Below are positions 51,590-61,102 of a DNA stretch of 64,000 nt, one piece after another. Location: contig JAEZIZ010000112.1 in the NCBI GenBank assembly GCA_023415915.1, positions 1 through 64,000 of the forward strand. Direction: 5' to 3'. The position numbers and the translations under genes are program-made. The DNA comes from Bacillota bacterium. Its GTDB lineage: Bacteria; Bacillota; Clostridia; Christensenellales; SZUA-584. Each line of letters starts with the position of its first letter. Position 1 is the stretch's first letter. The notes below the pieces were generated by a model, which saw only the letters and a list, made by a program, of their open reading frames with translations, was not told the DNA's origin and ran no database searches.

Positions 51590-51877
51590 TCATTCAACGA
51601 CTTTGGGCACGATAAAGCATCCGTTTTCTCTTTCGGGCGCGTTTGACGTAAGAAGGTCGTTATCCATGCTTCCCTTGACCTCGTCTTCGCGCAGTACATT
51701 CGATACGCCCTGTATATGCGCCGTAGGCATAACGCCGCTTGTATCGAGTTCTTCAAGCTTTTGCGCTGCCAAAAGTATATCTTCAAGGTGCCGCTGGTAT
51801 TCGGCTTTCTCTTTTTCGTCAAAGCTCAAGCGTGAGAGCGCGGCTATCTTTTCCACTTCTGAAACAGGAACGAGCAT
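51590..51877 (-). CDS. gatC: Asp/Glu-tRNA amidotransferase subunit C
   Basis: 95 residues. VEKIAALSRLSFDEKEKAEYQRHLEDIL and the loop VLREDEVKGSMDNDLLTSNAPERENGCF; belt that holds GatA and GatB together. Good AGGAGGATATA ribosome site. Confidence 0.95.
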   Translation of the reverse strand: MLVPVSEVEKIAALSRLSFDEKEKAEYQRHLEDILLAAQKLEELDTSGVMPTAHIQGVSNVLREDEVKGSMDNDLLTSNAPERENGCFIVPKVVE

Positions 51878-51890
51878 ATATCCTCCTTGT

Positions 51891-53669
51891 CTATTCGTTT
51901 AAATCATATGTATAAGTAGCGTAAAAGCTGTTTCTTCCGCTGCCGATGTACTGTATAAGATATATTTGCCCCGACGAAGGCACAGTCGCGAAATCGTACG
52001 TGCTGCATAACGCTGCCTGCGCAGCGGAGCCGGCGCTTACGACGTCGTAGGAAAACAGACCGTATTTATATTCTCCGGCAGCCGCCACCGACGCGTCCAT
52101 GTAATAGACTTTGCTGCCGTTCTGTGAAAAGCCAAAGCCGGTGATATCCGCATTTTGAGCGATATACGTCGATTCCCCTGTTTCTATATCACATAATTTG
52201 AGGCTCGTCAATACCTCTTCGCTGTCGGACGCCGACGTTTCCAGCACGAGCATCTTCTTTCCGTCGGGCGCTATCGTGAAATCTATGCCCGACGTTATCT
52301 CTCGCCTTACGGCGCCTATCTCATAAATTCTGCCCGACGTACCCGCGTTCTCCGCGAAAAACAGCCTTCCGTACGACACGCCGAGCGCTCCTTCCGATCC
52401 GGCGCGTTCTTCCACTGCGGTTATCGAAAACGTACCGTCCTGCGAGAACGTGCACGACATCATCTGCATTGTGCCGTGGCCTGTCATCGCGTAAAGGGTA
52501 TCGCTTGTATCTGACCACGTAAATGCCGCAGTATCGCTTCCGAACCCCTCTTCCCCGAGATTGATGAGGCGGCCGGCCGTAAAATCATACACATAAAGCA
52601 CCCTGTTTTCTATCGATACGTCGAGTATAGCGATATAGCTGCCGTCGGGTGAAAACGCCGCCTCGTCTATCGCGTAAAAATCCGAAACGTCTATGCTCTG
52701 TATCCTGCCGTTCGGGTCGAGTATCCAAAGCTTTTCGGACAACGGGAAAATATCCGGCGCTTCGGGCGTATACATTCTCGAGAAAGCTATCCTGCCGTCC
52801 CCGGCCGCCGCGAGGTATTTGCCGTTTTGCAGCAGCAAAGGCGTGTCCATCAGCACGCCGTCTTTCATTACCACGCTGCGCCCTTCGGCGGCGGAATAAT
52901 CCGCTTCGCTCAAGTATTCGGGCAGCGCGTCTTTTGCAAGCTGCGCCGCATATACAGTATTGCCGGGCAACACGGTTTTAAGCATTTCGTTGGCGGCGTT
53001 TCTAAATTCGTTCGCCGCCTGCTCGGTATCAAAAGGCTCGGATATCAATAGCTTGTTTTTAAGGTCTGAGCACAGCACGGGAGTCATGTTTATATTGTCC
53101 GGCCATGTGTCTTCCTGGTGCTCGTAAAAAGAATCAGACAGGCAAAAATACTTGGCCTCGGTGTTCTCCGCACCGGGCGTCAGCTTTAATATAAGGTTGC
53201 CCTCCGACTCTTCCACGTCAAATTCCACAGCGCGCGAAAGCTGAACGTATAATATAAGCGTGTTGTCGTTTGCGGGCACTTCCTGAAAAATACCAAGAAC
53301 AATATCGGAAACGCCCTTATCGGAATTCGCCTCGTAATCCCAGAAGCTGATGTTGCCAAGCTTTATCATCAGCCTTTGAGGCTGCATAAGCTGCGATATC
53401 TCGTATTCCGGAAGCCTTGTCAGCTTTGATTCGGGATAGCCCGCTTTTCTGCTCCCGCTGAGCATTGAAAGCGTTATTATCGTTTTGCCGCCGTCTGTCG
53501 CGATGTTTACGTCTTTGAGATTGATGTTCTGGCCAGGCTGCGATATGCCGCCCGCGGCCGTCTGGCTGGGCGCGGAAGAAGCCCCCGGCTGCTGATTTGA
53601 ACAGCCGAGCAGCAGCGCCAGCATTATGACTGCTATTACCGTAACCTTTAAAGACTTCAACATAACCAT
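51891..53669 (-). CDS. Lipoprotein with a beta-propeller-like body
   Basis: 592 residues. Signal peptide with lipobox LLLGC, lipidated Cys near 23. Then a Ser/Thr/Gln/Gly linker, an AMIN-like beta domain (about 45-160: LKDVNIATDGGKTIITLSM, RLMIKLGNISFWDYE), and repeated beta motifs of the Tol-B/WD type (AAFSPDGSYIAILDVS, AFTWSDTSDTLYAM, ITGFGFSQNGSKVYYMD). Outer face of the cytoplasmic membrane. Function unknown; AMIN plus propeller suggests cell-wall or envelope binding. 13 bases before gatC. Confidence 0.75.
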   Translation of the reverse strand: MVMLKSLKVTVIAVIMLALLLGCSNQQPGASSAPSQTAAGGISQPGQNINLKDVNIATDGGKTIITLSMLSGSRKAGYPESKLTRLPEYEISQLMQPQRLMIKLGNISFWDYEANSDKGVSDIVLGIFQEVPANDNTLILYVQLSRAVEFDVEESEGNLILKLTPGAENTEAKYFCLSDSFYEHQEDTWPDNINMTPVLCSDLKNKLLISEPFDTEQAANEFRNAANEMLKTVLPGNTVYAAQLAKDALPEYLSEADYSAAEGRSVVMKDGVLMDTPLLLQNGKYLAAAGDGRIAFSRMYTPEAPDIFPLSEKLWILDPNGRIQSIDVSDFYAIDEAAFSPDGSYIAILDVSIENRVLYVYDFTAGRLINLGEEGFGSDTAAFTWSDTSDTLYAMTGHGTMQMMSCTFSQDGTFSITAVEERAGSEGALGVSYGRLFFAENAGTSGRIYEIGAVRREITSGIDFTIAPDGKKMLVLETSASDSEEVLTSLKLCDIETGESTYIAQNADITGFGFSQNGSKVYYMDASVAAAGEYKYGLFSYDVVSAGSAAQAALCSTYDFATVPSSGQIYLIQYIGSGRNSFYATYTYDLNE

Positions 53670-53676
53670 CCTTATG

Positions 53677-54957
53677 TTAAGCGAGTAAGCTTTTTGAGTA
53701 CTGGGCCGCGTTTGCCTTTATCCTCCCGGCGTCCGCGAATTTTATCTCGCCGTTTTCATAAAGTATATCTCCGCCCACCATCGTCAGCATGACATCCGCG
53801 TCGCTTCCGCTGTATACGAGATGGTTGACGAGGTCCGTATCGGGGCAATACCTGAAACCATCCGTGCTGATTATTATGATATCCGCCTGCTTACCGACTT
53901 CAATGCTTCCCGTTATGCCGTCTATGCCAAGGGCTTTCGCGCCGTTTATCGTGGCGGCTCTCAAAGCCGTTTTTGCGGGTATCAGTGAGGCGTCGAGATT
54001 GACGCCCTTCTGTAGCAGCGCGAACAGCGTCATCTCTTCCATCATAGAAAGGTTGTTGTTGCTGGCGGCGCCGTCGGTAGCGCAGCTTACGTTAACGCCG
54101 CTTTTAAGCATAGCTGCCGTGCGTGCTATGCCGCTGCCGAGCTTTAAGTTGCTGCCCGGGCACGACATTACGCTGACGCCTTTTTGCGCCATTATCTCGA
54201 TATCATTATCTTCCACCCATACGCAGTGCGCTGCCATTACGGGCGCGTCGGTAACCCCTAAGCTGTCCAATAACGCTATCGGCGTCTTGCCGTGGCGGGA
54301 TATGCAGTCCGCGTGTTCCCCTTTTGTTTCCGAGATATGCACATGCACGCGGGAACCGAGCCTCAATGCCATATCGCGCACCTTGCGGAACAATTCGGAG
54401 CTCACGGTGTATTCCGCGTGCGGCCCTATAGCTGCGTCTACGCGCTTATAATCCTTTACGGACTCGAAAAACTCTTCGGCGGCTTTAAGCCTTCTTTCGC
54501 CGCCGCCGTCTATGTCTATTACCGCTGCGGCCACCAGCGCCCTTATGCCCGACTCGTCAGCAGCTCTCGCAATTACGCCGTTGAAGTTGTACATATCCGA
54601 AAAGCATGTTACGCCGCCCGATACAAGCTCAGCTATGGCAAGCATCGTTCCCCAGTATACCGCCTGATCGTCGAGGTTCTCCTCCGCGGGCCATATCTTT
54701 TGCTGCAGCCAGTCCATAAGCTGCATATCGTCCGCAGCGCCTCTGAACAGCGTCATGGGCACGTGCGTATGCGTGTTTATGAAGCCGGGGGCTATTATGC
54801 CTCCTTTTGCGTCTATCACCCTGCCGTCCGTAACCGGCGCGTCCTTCTCGCTCCCGACATACGTTATTATGCCGTCCTCTATATGCACGCAGCCTGAAAG
54901 GCAGGTATCGTACTTATCTACGGTTATAATATATCCGTTCTTTATGCACGTTTTCAT
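53677..54957 (-). CDS. mtaD: SAH/MTA deaminase-type amidohydrolase
   Basis: 426 residues. HxH metal motif in FINTHTHVPMTLFRG, AIGPHAEYTVS, HVHISETKGEHADC, MAAHCVWVEDNDIE, TDGAASNNNLSM: the pattern of 5'-methylthioadenosine / S-adenosylhomocysteine deaminases. It overlaps the ahcY gene by 4 bases. Together they could clear SAH either directly or by way of S-inosylhomocysteine. Exact substrate is not certain from sequence. Confidence 0.88.
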   Translation of the reverse strand: MKTCIKNGYIITVDKYDTCLSGCVHIEDGIITYVGSEKDAPVTDGRVIDAKGGIIAPGFINTHTHVPMTLFRGAADDMQLMDWLQQKIWPAEENLDDQAVYWGTMLAIAELVSGGVTCFSDMYNFNGVIARAADESGIRALVAAAVIDIDGGGERRLKAAEEFFESVKDYKRVDAAIGPHAEYTVSSELFRKVRDMALRLGSRVHVHISETKGEHADCISRHGKTPIALLDSLGVTDAPVMAAHCVWVEDNDIEIMAQKGVSVMSCPGSNLKLGSGIARTAAMLKSGVNVSCATDGAASNNNLSMMEEMTLFALLQKGVNLDASLIPAKTALRAATINGAKALGIDGITGSIEVGKQADIIIISTDGFRYCPDTDLVNHLVYSGSDADVMLTMVGGDILYENGEIKFADAGRIKANAAQYSKSLLA

Positions 54958-56195
54958 ACGCAGCCTCCGTATAAATACCTGTATTGTTCTTCCGTAAGGG
55001 TATCAATTTCTATACCCATCGCCTTAAGCTTGAGTTTTGCCACATGCTTGTCTATCTCTTCGGGAACGTTGTAGACTTTAGGTTCCAGCTGTCCCTTTTT
55101 GGACAGAAGGTATTTCAATGAAAGCGCCTGAATAGCGAAGCTTAAATCCATTATCTCCGCGGGATGACCGTCGGCGGCAGCGAGATTGACAAGACGCCCC
55201 TCGCCCAGCACATAGAGCTCTTTGCCGTCGAGCTTATACGCTGTGATGTTGTTTCTCGCTGTATAGCTTTCGCTCGACATGCGTTTGAGTTCGGAGATAT
55301 TGACCTCCACGTCGAAATGGCCGGCGTTGGACAGTATCGCCCCGTTCTTCATGTTTTTAAAATGCCTGCCCGTTATAACGTCGCAGCATCCCGTCACGGT
55401 AACGAATATGTCGCCTATCAAGGCCGCCTCGTCCATAGTCATTACTTCGTAACCGTCCATAGCGGCTTCCATCGCACGCACGGGGTCTACCTCTGTTACC
55501 ACCACTTTGGCGCCTAGGCCTTTAGCGCGGAGCGCCACGCCCTTGCCGCACCAGCCGTAACCTGCTACAACTACGTATTTACCCGCGACTACGAGGTTAG
55601 TAGTGCGCATTATGCCGTCCCATACCGACTGCCCCGTGCCGTACCTGTTGTCAAACAGGTGTTTGCAGTCGGCGTCGTTGACTGCGATTACGGGGAAAGC
55701 GAGCGTTCCCGAGCGCTCTCTTGACTTAAAACGCAGCACTCCGGTGGTCGTTTCTTCGCAAGCGCCCAAAACGTTCGCCGCTTTGCTTTTGTCCCGAGTA
55801 TGCAGCGCTTCCGAAAGGTCCGCGCCGTCGTCCAGCACAAGGTCGGGGCTGCACGCAAGCGCCATCGATATATGCCGCTCGTATTCTTCCTGCGTTGCCG
55901 AGTGCCACGCGTATACGTCCATGCCGCCTGCCGCAAGCGCAGCGGCTACATCGTCCTGCGTCGAAAGAGGGTTGGAGCCCGTTACGGACATCTCGGCGCC
56001 GCCTGCCGCGAGCGTCCTGCAAAGATAAGCGGTCTTAGCTTCCAGATGAATGGAGAGAGAAATCTTCACCCCAGCAAACGGCTTTTCTTTTTCAAATTCT
56101 GCTTTGATTTCATTAAGCACCGGCATGTTCTTTGACACCCAGGATATCTTCATTTCGCCCGAAGGCGCAAGGCTCAAATCTCTTATCTCACTCAT
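54954..56195 (-). CDS. ahcY: Adenosylhomocysteinase (or S-inosylhomocysteine hydrolase)
   Basis: 413 residues. GYGWCGKGVALRAKGLGAKVVVTEVDP is the NAD-binding site; LDDGADLSEALH, TTTGVLRFKS and NDADCKHLFDNRYGTGQS complete the active site. Short bacterial/archaeal type of about 410 residues. Splits SAH to homocysteine and adenosine. Pairing with a deaminase opens the possibility of an inosyl substrate. Overlaps galU by 8 bases. Confidence 0.94.
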   Translation of the reverse strand: MSEIRDLSLAPSGEMKISWVSKNMPVLNEIKAEFEKEKPFAGVKISLSIHLEAKTAYLCRTLAAGGAEMSVTGSNPLSTQDDVAAALAAGGMDVYAWHSATQEEYERHISMALACSPDLVLDDGADLSEALHTRDKSKAANVLGACEETTTGVLRFKSRERSGTLAFPVIAVNDADCKHLFDNRYGTGQSVWDGIMRTTNLVVAGKYVVVAGYGWCGKGVALRAKGLGAKVVVTEVDPVRAMEAAMDGYEVMTMDEAALIGDIFVTVTGCCDVITGRHFKNMKNGAILSNAGHFDVEVNISELKRMSSESYTARNNITAYKLDGKELYVLGEGRLVNLAAADGHPAEIMDLSFAIQALSLKYLLSKKGQLEPKVYNVPEEIDKHVAKLKLKAMGIEIDTLTEEQYRYLYGGCV

Positions 56196-57072
56196 CCGAA
56201 ATTCCTTTCACAATACCGATAAGGTATTTTTTAAAACTGTCCTTAAGATCGTCGCGGTTAAGCGCGAATTCCACCGTAGCCTTTAAGAACCCCAGCTTGT
56301 CGCCCACGTCGTACCTTTTGCCTTCGAATTCATACGCGTACATTCCCTGAATGCCGCATAGCGTTCTAAGCGCGTCGGTAAGCTGTATCTCCCCGCCCTT
56401 GCCCGGCTGCTGATGCTCTAGTATATCAAATATCTCCGGCGTTATTATATAGCGCCCCAGTATCGCGAGATCGGAAGGAGCGTTTTTAAGATAAGGCTTT
56501 TCCACCATGTCCGTCACTTTATGAAGCCTGTATTCCTTCGACTTGACCTCCGGGTCTATTATGCCGTACCTGTTAAGCTCGTTGGATGGCACTCTCTGCA
56601 CGCCGAGCACAGTTCGTTTATACTCGTCGAATACATCCATCAGCTGGCCTATAGCCGGCTTTTCCGATACGACTATGTCGTCTCCCAATAGCACTGCAAA
56701 GGGTTCGTTGCCTACGAATGTCTTGGCGCAGCTTATTGCGTGCCCCAGGCCTTTTGCTTCCTTTTGCCGGACATAATACACGTCCACGAGGTTCGATACG
56801 TCTTCAACTATAGTCAAAAGAGACGATTTGCCCTTTCGTTGGAGCACCGATTCGAGTTCATAGGATTTATCGAAGTGGTCCTCTATATTCCTCTTGCCGC
56901 GGCCGGTGACTATAAGTATGCTTTCTATGCCTGCGCTTATTGCTTCTTCAACGATATATTGTATAGTAGGCTTGTCCACTATGGGCAGCATCTCTTTGGG
57001 CTGTGCTTTTGTTGCGGGCAGGAATCTTGTCCCCAACCCTGCCGCGGGTATGACCGCTTTTCGTATTTTCAA
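56188..57072 (-). CDS. galU: UTP-glucose-1-phosphate uridylyltransferase
   Basis: 294 residues. AAGLGTRFLPATKAQPKEMLPI, EAISAGIESILIVTGRGKRNIEDHFD, LLGDDIV, and VEKPYLKNAPSDLAILGRYI. Makes UDP-glucose for envelope sugars. First gene of the galU-ahcY-mtaD-lipoprotein-gatCAB run, all closely spaced. Confidence 0.96.
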   Translation of the reverse strand: MKIRKAVIPAAGLGTRFLPATKAQPKEMLPIVDKPTIQYIVEEAISAGIESILIVTGRGKRNIEDHFDKSYELESVLQRKGKSSLLTIVEDVSNLVDVYYVRQKEAKGLGHAISCAKTFVGNEPFAVLLGDDIVVSEKPAIGQLMDVFDEYKRTVLGVQRVPSNELNRYGIIDPEVKSKEYRLHKVTDMVEKPYLKNAPSDLAILGRYIITPEIFDILEHQQPGKGGEIQLTDALRTLCGIQGMYAYEFEGKRYDVGDKLGFLKATVEFALNRDDLKDSFKKYLIGIVKGISDE

Positions 57073-57213
57073 TTTTATCCTCCATAGTCGCTTGTTGATA
57101 ATATATTATTATACTATATATGGCATCGGTTATTGTTTACAAATTTATGAACAATCGGCGGCGCATCCGTATAGCGGCGTTATATTTGTATCCTTTTTGA
57201 CATATCATATACC

Positions 57214-57243
57214 TTGACAGAACATAAGTTCGAATCATATAAT
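57214..57243 (+). promoter_or_regulatory. dinB promoter with SOS box 1 in the spacer
   Basis: TTGACA (57214-57219), 18-base spacer, TATAAT (57238-57243). The spacer contains GAACATAAGTTC (57220-57231), which fits the Gram-positive LexA consensus GAAC-N4-GTTC, so LexA binding would block RNA polymerase. Confidence 0.85.
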
Positions 57244-57251
57244 TTAGACGG

Positions 57252-57263
57252 GAACATATGTTC
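57252..57263 (+). promoter_or_regulatory. SOS box 2 downstream of the dinB promoter
   Basis: GAACATATGTTC, a perfect palindromic LexA box, 20 bases after the first box and around the transcription start. Two helical turns centre-to-centre is about 32 bases here (three turns). Confidence 0.85.
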
Positions 57264-57278
57264 TATATAGAGGCGGAT

Positions 57279-58520
57279 ATGGACAGAGTAGTATTACATT
57301 GCGACCTCAACAATTTTTTCGTTTCGGCCTCCTGCCTTACAAGGCAGGATTTGGCCGGAAAGCCGGTGGCTGTGTGCGGCGACGTTTCCAAACGCCACGG
57401 CATAATACTTGCCAAAAATCAGCTTGCAAAGCGAATGGGCGTTAAAACGGCGCAGCCCATATGGATGGCGCGTACGCTCTGCCCCGAACTTGTGACCATA
57501 CCTCCCGACTATCCGTTGTACATGGATATGTCGGATAAGGTAAAGAGCGTTTATGAGCGCTATACCGGGCATATAGAGCCTTTCGGCATAGACGAATGCT
57601 GGCTCGACGTTACGCCCTTCTACGGCAGCAGGAATTTCGGGAAAAGCGTAGCCGAAGATATCCGCAAAACGGTCAAAAAAGAGACGGGACTTACGGTATC
57701 CGTGGGCGTTTCGTGGAACAAGGTGTTCGCCAAGTTGGGCAGCGATTACAAAAAGCCCGACGCCGTAACCGTAGTGAGCAGGGACAACTACAGACAGCTC
57801 GTATGGCCTCTGCCCGCGAGAGACCTTATGTATGTGGGCAGAGCCACGGGAATGCGGCTGGAGCGCGCGGGTATAAACACGATAGGAGATATAGCGAACA
57901 CGCCGCCTGAGATGCTTAAGCTGCTACTCGGCAAAAACGGCGAGACGCTGCACAGCTTCGCGGCGGGCTATGACGACTCGCCCGTAAACAGCGTAGAACA
58001 CGAATTCGGTGTTAAAGGCATAGGCAACAGTATGACCACTAAGAGCGACTTAAAGACGGACGAAGAAGTCTGGGAGGCGTTCCTTATACTCTCCGAAATG
58101 GTGGCGCAGCGGGCAAGAAAGAAGATGCTACAGGGCAAAGTCGTCGCTATATTCCTGCGCGACTACCGCCTCGAGTCGATAACAAGGCAGATGACGCTGC
58201 CAAGAGAAACTTATATATCGGGAGAGATAGCGAGATACGCGATGACGCTTTATAAGAACAACTGGGACGCGTCGGAGCGCCCCATACGCGCGATAGGCGT
58301 GCGCATAACGGGCCTCTCTGCCATCGATAAATACGTACAGCTTTCGTTTTTCGATATGCAAAGGACGCGTGCGCAGAGCCTCGAGTTTGCCAAGGATGAT
58401 ATAAAAAAGCGCTTCGGCCCGGAAGCCGTAATACGCGCCTCGCTGCTCAGGCCCCAGGTGTACGACCGCTACCCGAAAGAGATACACGACGTGCATCCAC
58501 TATCATATTTCAGGACGTAA
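57279..58520 (+). CDS. dinB: DNA polymerase IV-type translesion polymerase
   Basis: About 413 residues from ATG 57279, after GAGGCG; the earlier ATG at 57258 lies inside the second SOS box and is rejected. Catalytic aspartates in VVLHCDLNNFFVS and GIDECWLDVT, steric region SKRHGIILAKNQLAKRMGVKTAQP, helix-hairpin-helix RLERAGINTIGDIANTP, and little finger to the end. Y-family; the SIDE motif reads GIDE. Plus-strand monocistronic gene under LexA control. Confidence 0.93.
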   Translation: MDRVVLHCDLNNFFVSASCLTRQDLAGKPVAVCGDVSKRHGIILAKNQLAKRMGVKTAQPIWMARTLCPELVTIPPDYPLYMDMSDKVKSVYERYTGHIEPFGIDECWLDVTPFYGSRNFGKSVAEDIRKTVKKETGLTVSVGVSWNKVFAKLGSDYKKPDAVTVVSRDNYRQLVWPLPARDLMYVGRATGMRLERAGINTIGDIANTPPEMLKLLLGKNGETLHSFAAGYDDSPVNSVEHEFGVKGIGNSMTTKSDLKTDEEVWEAFLILSEMVAQRARKKMLQGKVVAIFLRDYRLESITRQMTLPRETYISGEIARYAMTLYKNNWDASERPIRAIGVRITGLSAIDKYVQLSFFDMQRTRAQSLEFAKDDIKKRFGPEAVIRASLLRPQVYDRYPKEIHDVHPLSYFRT

Positions 58521-58536
58521 CGCCGGGCAATGCCTG

Positions 58537-58878
58537 TCAGCCCGGAGGCCACGCGAGTTGCCGCCCGCCTAATAGGTGGAAGTGCAGGTGCGGCACCGAC
58601 TGCCCCCCGTTTTTGCCGGTATTCACCACTATCCTGAAGCCGTCGCCTAAGTTAAACTCTGCCGCGAGCTTTTTGGCAACGCTCATTATATCGGCGAATA
58701 TGCCCATGTCTTCCTCGGGAGTCTCCGAAATTGACGCTATATGCTTCTTCGGAATTATAAGCACATGTACGGGCGCCTTCTTGTCTATATCATGGAAGGC
58801 GCATACATAATCGTCTTCGTACACCTTGGCGGACGGTATCTCGCCTGCGGCTATTTTGCAGAACAGGCAATCATTCAT
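58537..58878 (-). CDS. HIT-family nucleotide hydrolase (HinT-like)
   Basis: 113 residues. CLFCKIAAGEIPSAKVYEDD start, VLIIPKKHIAS and the triad VPHLHFHLLGGR. Hydrolyses AMP-linked compounds. The gene is convergent with dinB (16-base gap) and follows mtaB by 35 bases. Confidence 0.95.
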   Translation of the reverse strand: MNDCLFCKIAAGEIPSAKVYEDDYVCAFHDIDKKAPVHVLIIPKKHIASISETPEEDMGIFADIMSVAKKLAAEFNLGDGFRIVVNTGKNGGQSVPHLHFHLLGGRQLAWPPG

Positions 58879-58913
58879 ATTAACTCCTCCTTATTTGCAC
58901 CCCGATTTTTCTC

Positions 58914-60179
58914 TCATACCCCGTATATAACCGTGCCTTTAACGCCTTTAAGCGTTACTGCCTTAAGCTCGCCCGGCCGGGCGCTTGCTGCCACCCTTAC
59001 ATAGCGCTCCGAATAGCCTTCGAGGCAGCCGGGGTATGCGTCCGACTCATCCTCGAACAGCACTTGCGCTTTGAGCCCTATAAGGCTTAACGCGTACTTT
59101 TCCTCACAGGCTTTGCCCAACGCTATAAGCTTGTCCGCCCTTTGCCGCGCGATATGCTTTGGCACTTTAGGCTGCATATCGTACGCCTTTGTACCTTCCC
59201 TCGGCGAGAACGGGAACACGTGCAGCCGCGAAAACCCTATTTTCTCAACGAAGTCCATCGTTTCCCGGTGCTCATCCGGTGTCTCTCCCGGAAAGCCCGC
59301 GATTATATCAGTGGTTATGGCAGGCTTGTCAAAAAACTTGCGCAGCAGCTCTGTAAACCGGAAGTACTCTTCCGGAGTGTATTTGCGGTTCATGCGCCGG
59401 AGCACTGAGCCTGAGCCGCTCTGCAGCGACAGGTGAAAATGCGGGCAGAGGTTTTCCGTTTCCGCGGCCTGCCGTATAAAATCTTCGCCAAGAACCCCCG
59501 GCTCTATCGAGCCCAGCCGTACGCGAACGCCCTTAAGCCCGCCGAGTTTGCTTATGACGTCGCCGAGGCCCTTGCTGCCATCCGAATAGGACGCTATATG
59601 TATGCCGGTAAGTACCAGCTCCTTTACGCCGCTTTGCGCAAGCGACTTTGCTTCGTCAAGTATGCTTGAAAGGCTCCTTGAGCGCGAGCGGCCTCTTACA
59701 TAGGGTATTATGCAATAGCTGCAGAAATTGTCGCAGCCCTCCTGTATCTTTATAACGCCGCGCGTACGCTCGCCCGGTTCGCTTAAGCTCATCGGCTCGT
59801 AACCGCAGCCCTTAAGGCCGTGCGTCGCGTTTATATTCGCTTCGCCCGCAAGCAGCCGTTCCGAAATATCAACTATAGCCGAACGCTCGTCCGTACCAAT
59901 AACGGCGTCGACTTCGTCCCAGCTCAGCAGCTCCTGTGCCTGCTTTTGCGCCATGCAGCCCGCAACTATTACCTTGGAATGTTTCGCGGCGCGCCGTATG
60001 GCCGCTCTCGACTTTTTGTCGGCTACGGCTGTTACGGTGCATGTGTTGACGACCGTTATTTCCGCGGGCTGCCCGAAATCCACCGCCGTATAGCCGTTCT
60101 GTAAAAAAAGCTGCCGCATGTATGCGGTGTCGTATGAGTTGACTTTGCAGCCCAGCGTGTAAAACGATACCGTCTTCAA
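58914..60179 (-). CDS. mtaB: tRNA ms2-t6A37 methylthiotransferase MtaB
   Basis: About 421 residues from TTG 60179 (LKTVSFYTLGCKVNSYDT), overlapping the prmA stop (TTGA); a GTG/ATG further up would add 17 residues inside prmA. UPF0004 cysteines, radical SAM motif CDNFCSYCIIPYVRGRSRSR, C-terminal TRAM domain. Adds methylthio to t6A37 of Lys tRNA. Confidence 0.94.
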   Translation of the reverse strand: MKTVSFYTLGCKVNSYDTAYMRQLFLQNGYTAVDFGQPAEITVVNTCTVTAVADKKSRAAIRRAAKHSKVIVAGCMAQKQAQELLSWDEVDAVIGTDERSAIVDISERLLAGEANINATHGLKGCGYEPMSLSEPGERTRGVIKIQEGCDNFCSYCIIPYVRGRSRSRSLSSILDEAKSLAQSGVKELVLTGIHIASYSDGSKGLGDVISKLGGLKGVRVRLGSIEPGVLGEDFIRQAAETENLCPHFHLSLQSGSGSVLRRMNRKYTPEEYFRFTELLRKFFDKPAITTDIIAGFPGETPDEHRETMDFVEKIGFSRLHVFPFSPREGTKAYDMQPKVPKHIARQRADKLIALGKACEEKYALSLIGLKAQVLFEDESDAYPGCLEGYSERYVRVAASARPGELKAVTLKGVKGTVIYGV

Positions 60180-61102
60180 CTCGAAGCGCCTTTCAGCCGC
60201 GCGGCGAGGGCACGCCAGTCGGCCATGCAAAGTGTATCGGTAACGGCAAAACCGTTTTCATCGAGAGATTTTAATACATCGTCCAGCCTGTCCATTATTA
60301 TGCCGGACATTATATATACGCCGCCGGGCTTTAAGTACTTCGCCGCGCCTGTATTAAGCCTTATGATTATATCCGCAATTATATTGGCTGTTATCAAGTC
60401 ATATTTGCCGTCGCCAGCGTTTGCAAGCAGATCGGATCTTTTTGCAGTAAGCACGGATACCCCGTTAGCTGCCGCGTTTTCTTCCGTTACTTTTACGGAC
60501 ACCGGGTCGTTGTCGAGCGCGAGCACTTTTTTTGCGCCCAGCTTGGCGCACGCTATGCCGAGTATGCCCGAGCCGCAGCCTATATCCAGCACGTCCGCGC
60601 CTGCGGGCATGTATTTTTGTATCAGCTCAAGGCACATCCTTGTGGTCTCGTGCACGCCCGAACCGAAAGCCATCCCGGGGTCTATCTCCAATACCGTCTC
60701 GCCGGGGCTTGCTTCGTACTGCTCCCACGAAGGTTTTACTATTATGTTCCCCGCGGCCTTAAACGCGGTAAAATGCTTTTTGAAATTCTCGTTCCAGTCG
60801 GTATCCTCAATTCTGTTGACGGTCAAGGAAAGCGTGCCCAGGGCGCACGCCGCTGTTTTAAGCGACTCCAAACCGTCGCGTATATACCGCAATGTTTCAT
60901 CGAACCCGTCTTCGCCGTAATAGGCCTTAACCGTAACGCTGCCCGACGAAGGTGTGCTGAGCCGGTATTCGTCGTGCGCCGCGGGAAGGGCGCTGCCGCC
61001 CGTTATCTCCACGCCGCCCGCGCCCGCGTCAAGCAGTACCGACGATACCAGATCGGCGGCTTCTTCGGCCGTTTCCACGCAAACCTGGTTCCAATACATC
61101 AA
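60176..61102 (-). CDS. prmA: Ribosomal protein L11 methyltransferase
   Basis: 308 residues. DPGMAFGSGVHETTRMCLE and VLDIGCGSGILGIACAKLGAKKVLALDND, plus an N-terminal L11-recognition domain. Overlaps dnaJ by 4 bases in the conserved dnaK-dnaJ-prmA order. Confidence 0.96.
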   Translation of the reverse strand: MMYWNQVCVETAEEAADLVSSVLLDAGAGGVEITGGSALPAAHDEYRLSTPSSGSVTVKAYYGEDGFDETLRYIRDGLESLKTAACALGTLSLTVNRIEDTDWNENFKKHFTAFKAAGNIIVKPSWEQYEASPGETVLEIDPGMAFGSGVHETTRMCLELIQKYMPAGADVLDIGCGSGILGIACAKLGAKKVLALDNDPVSVKVTEENAAANGVSVLTAKRSDLLANAGDGKYDLITANIIADIIIRLNTGAAKYLKPGGVYIMSGIIMDRLDDVLKSLDENGFAVTDTLCMADWRALAARLKGASS

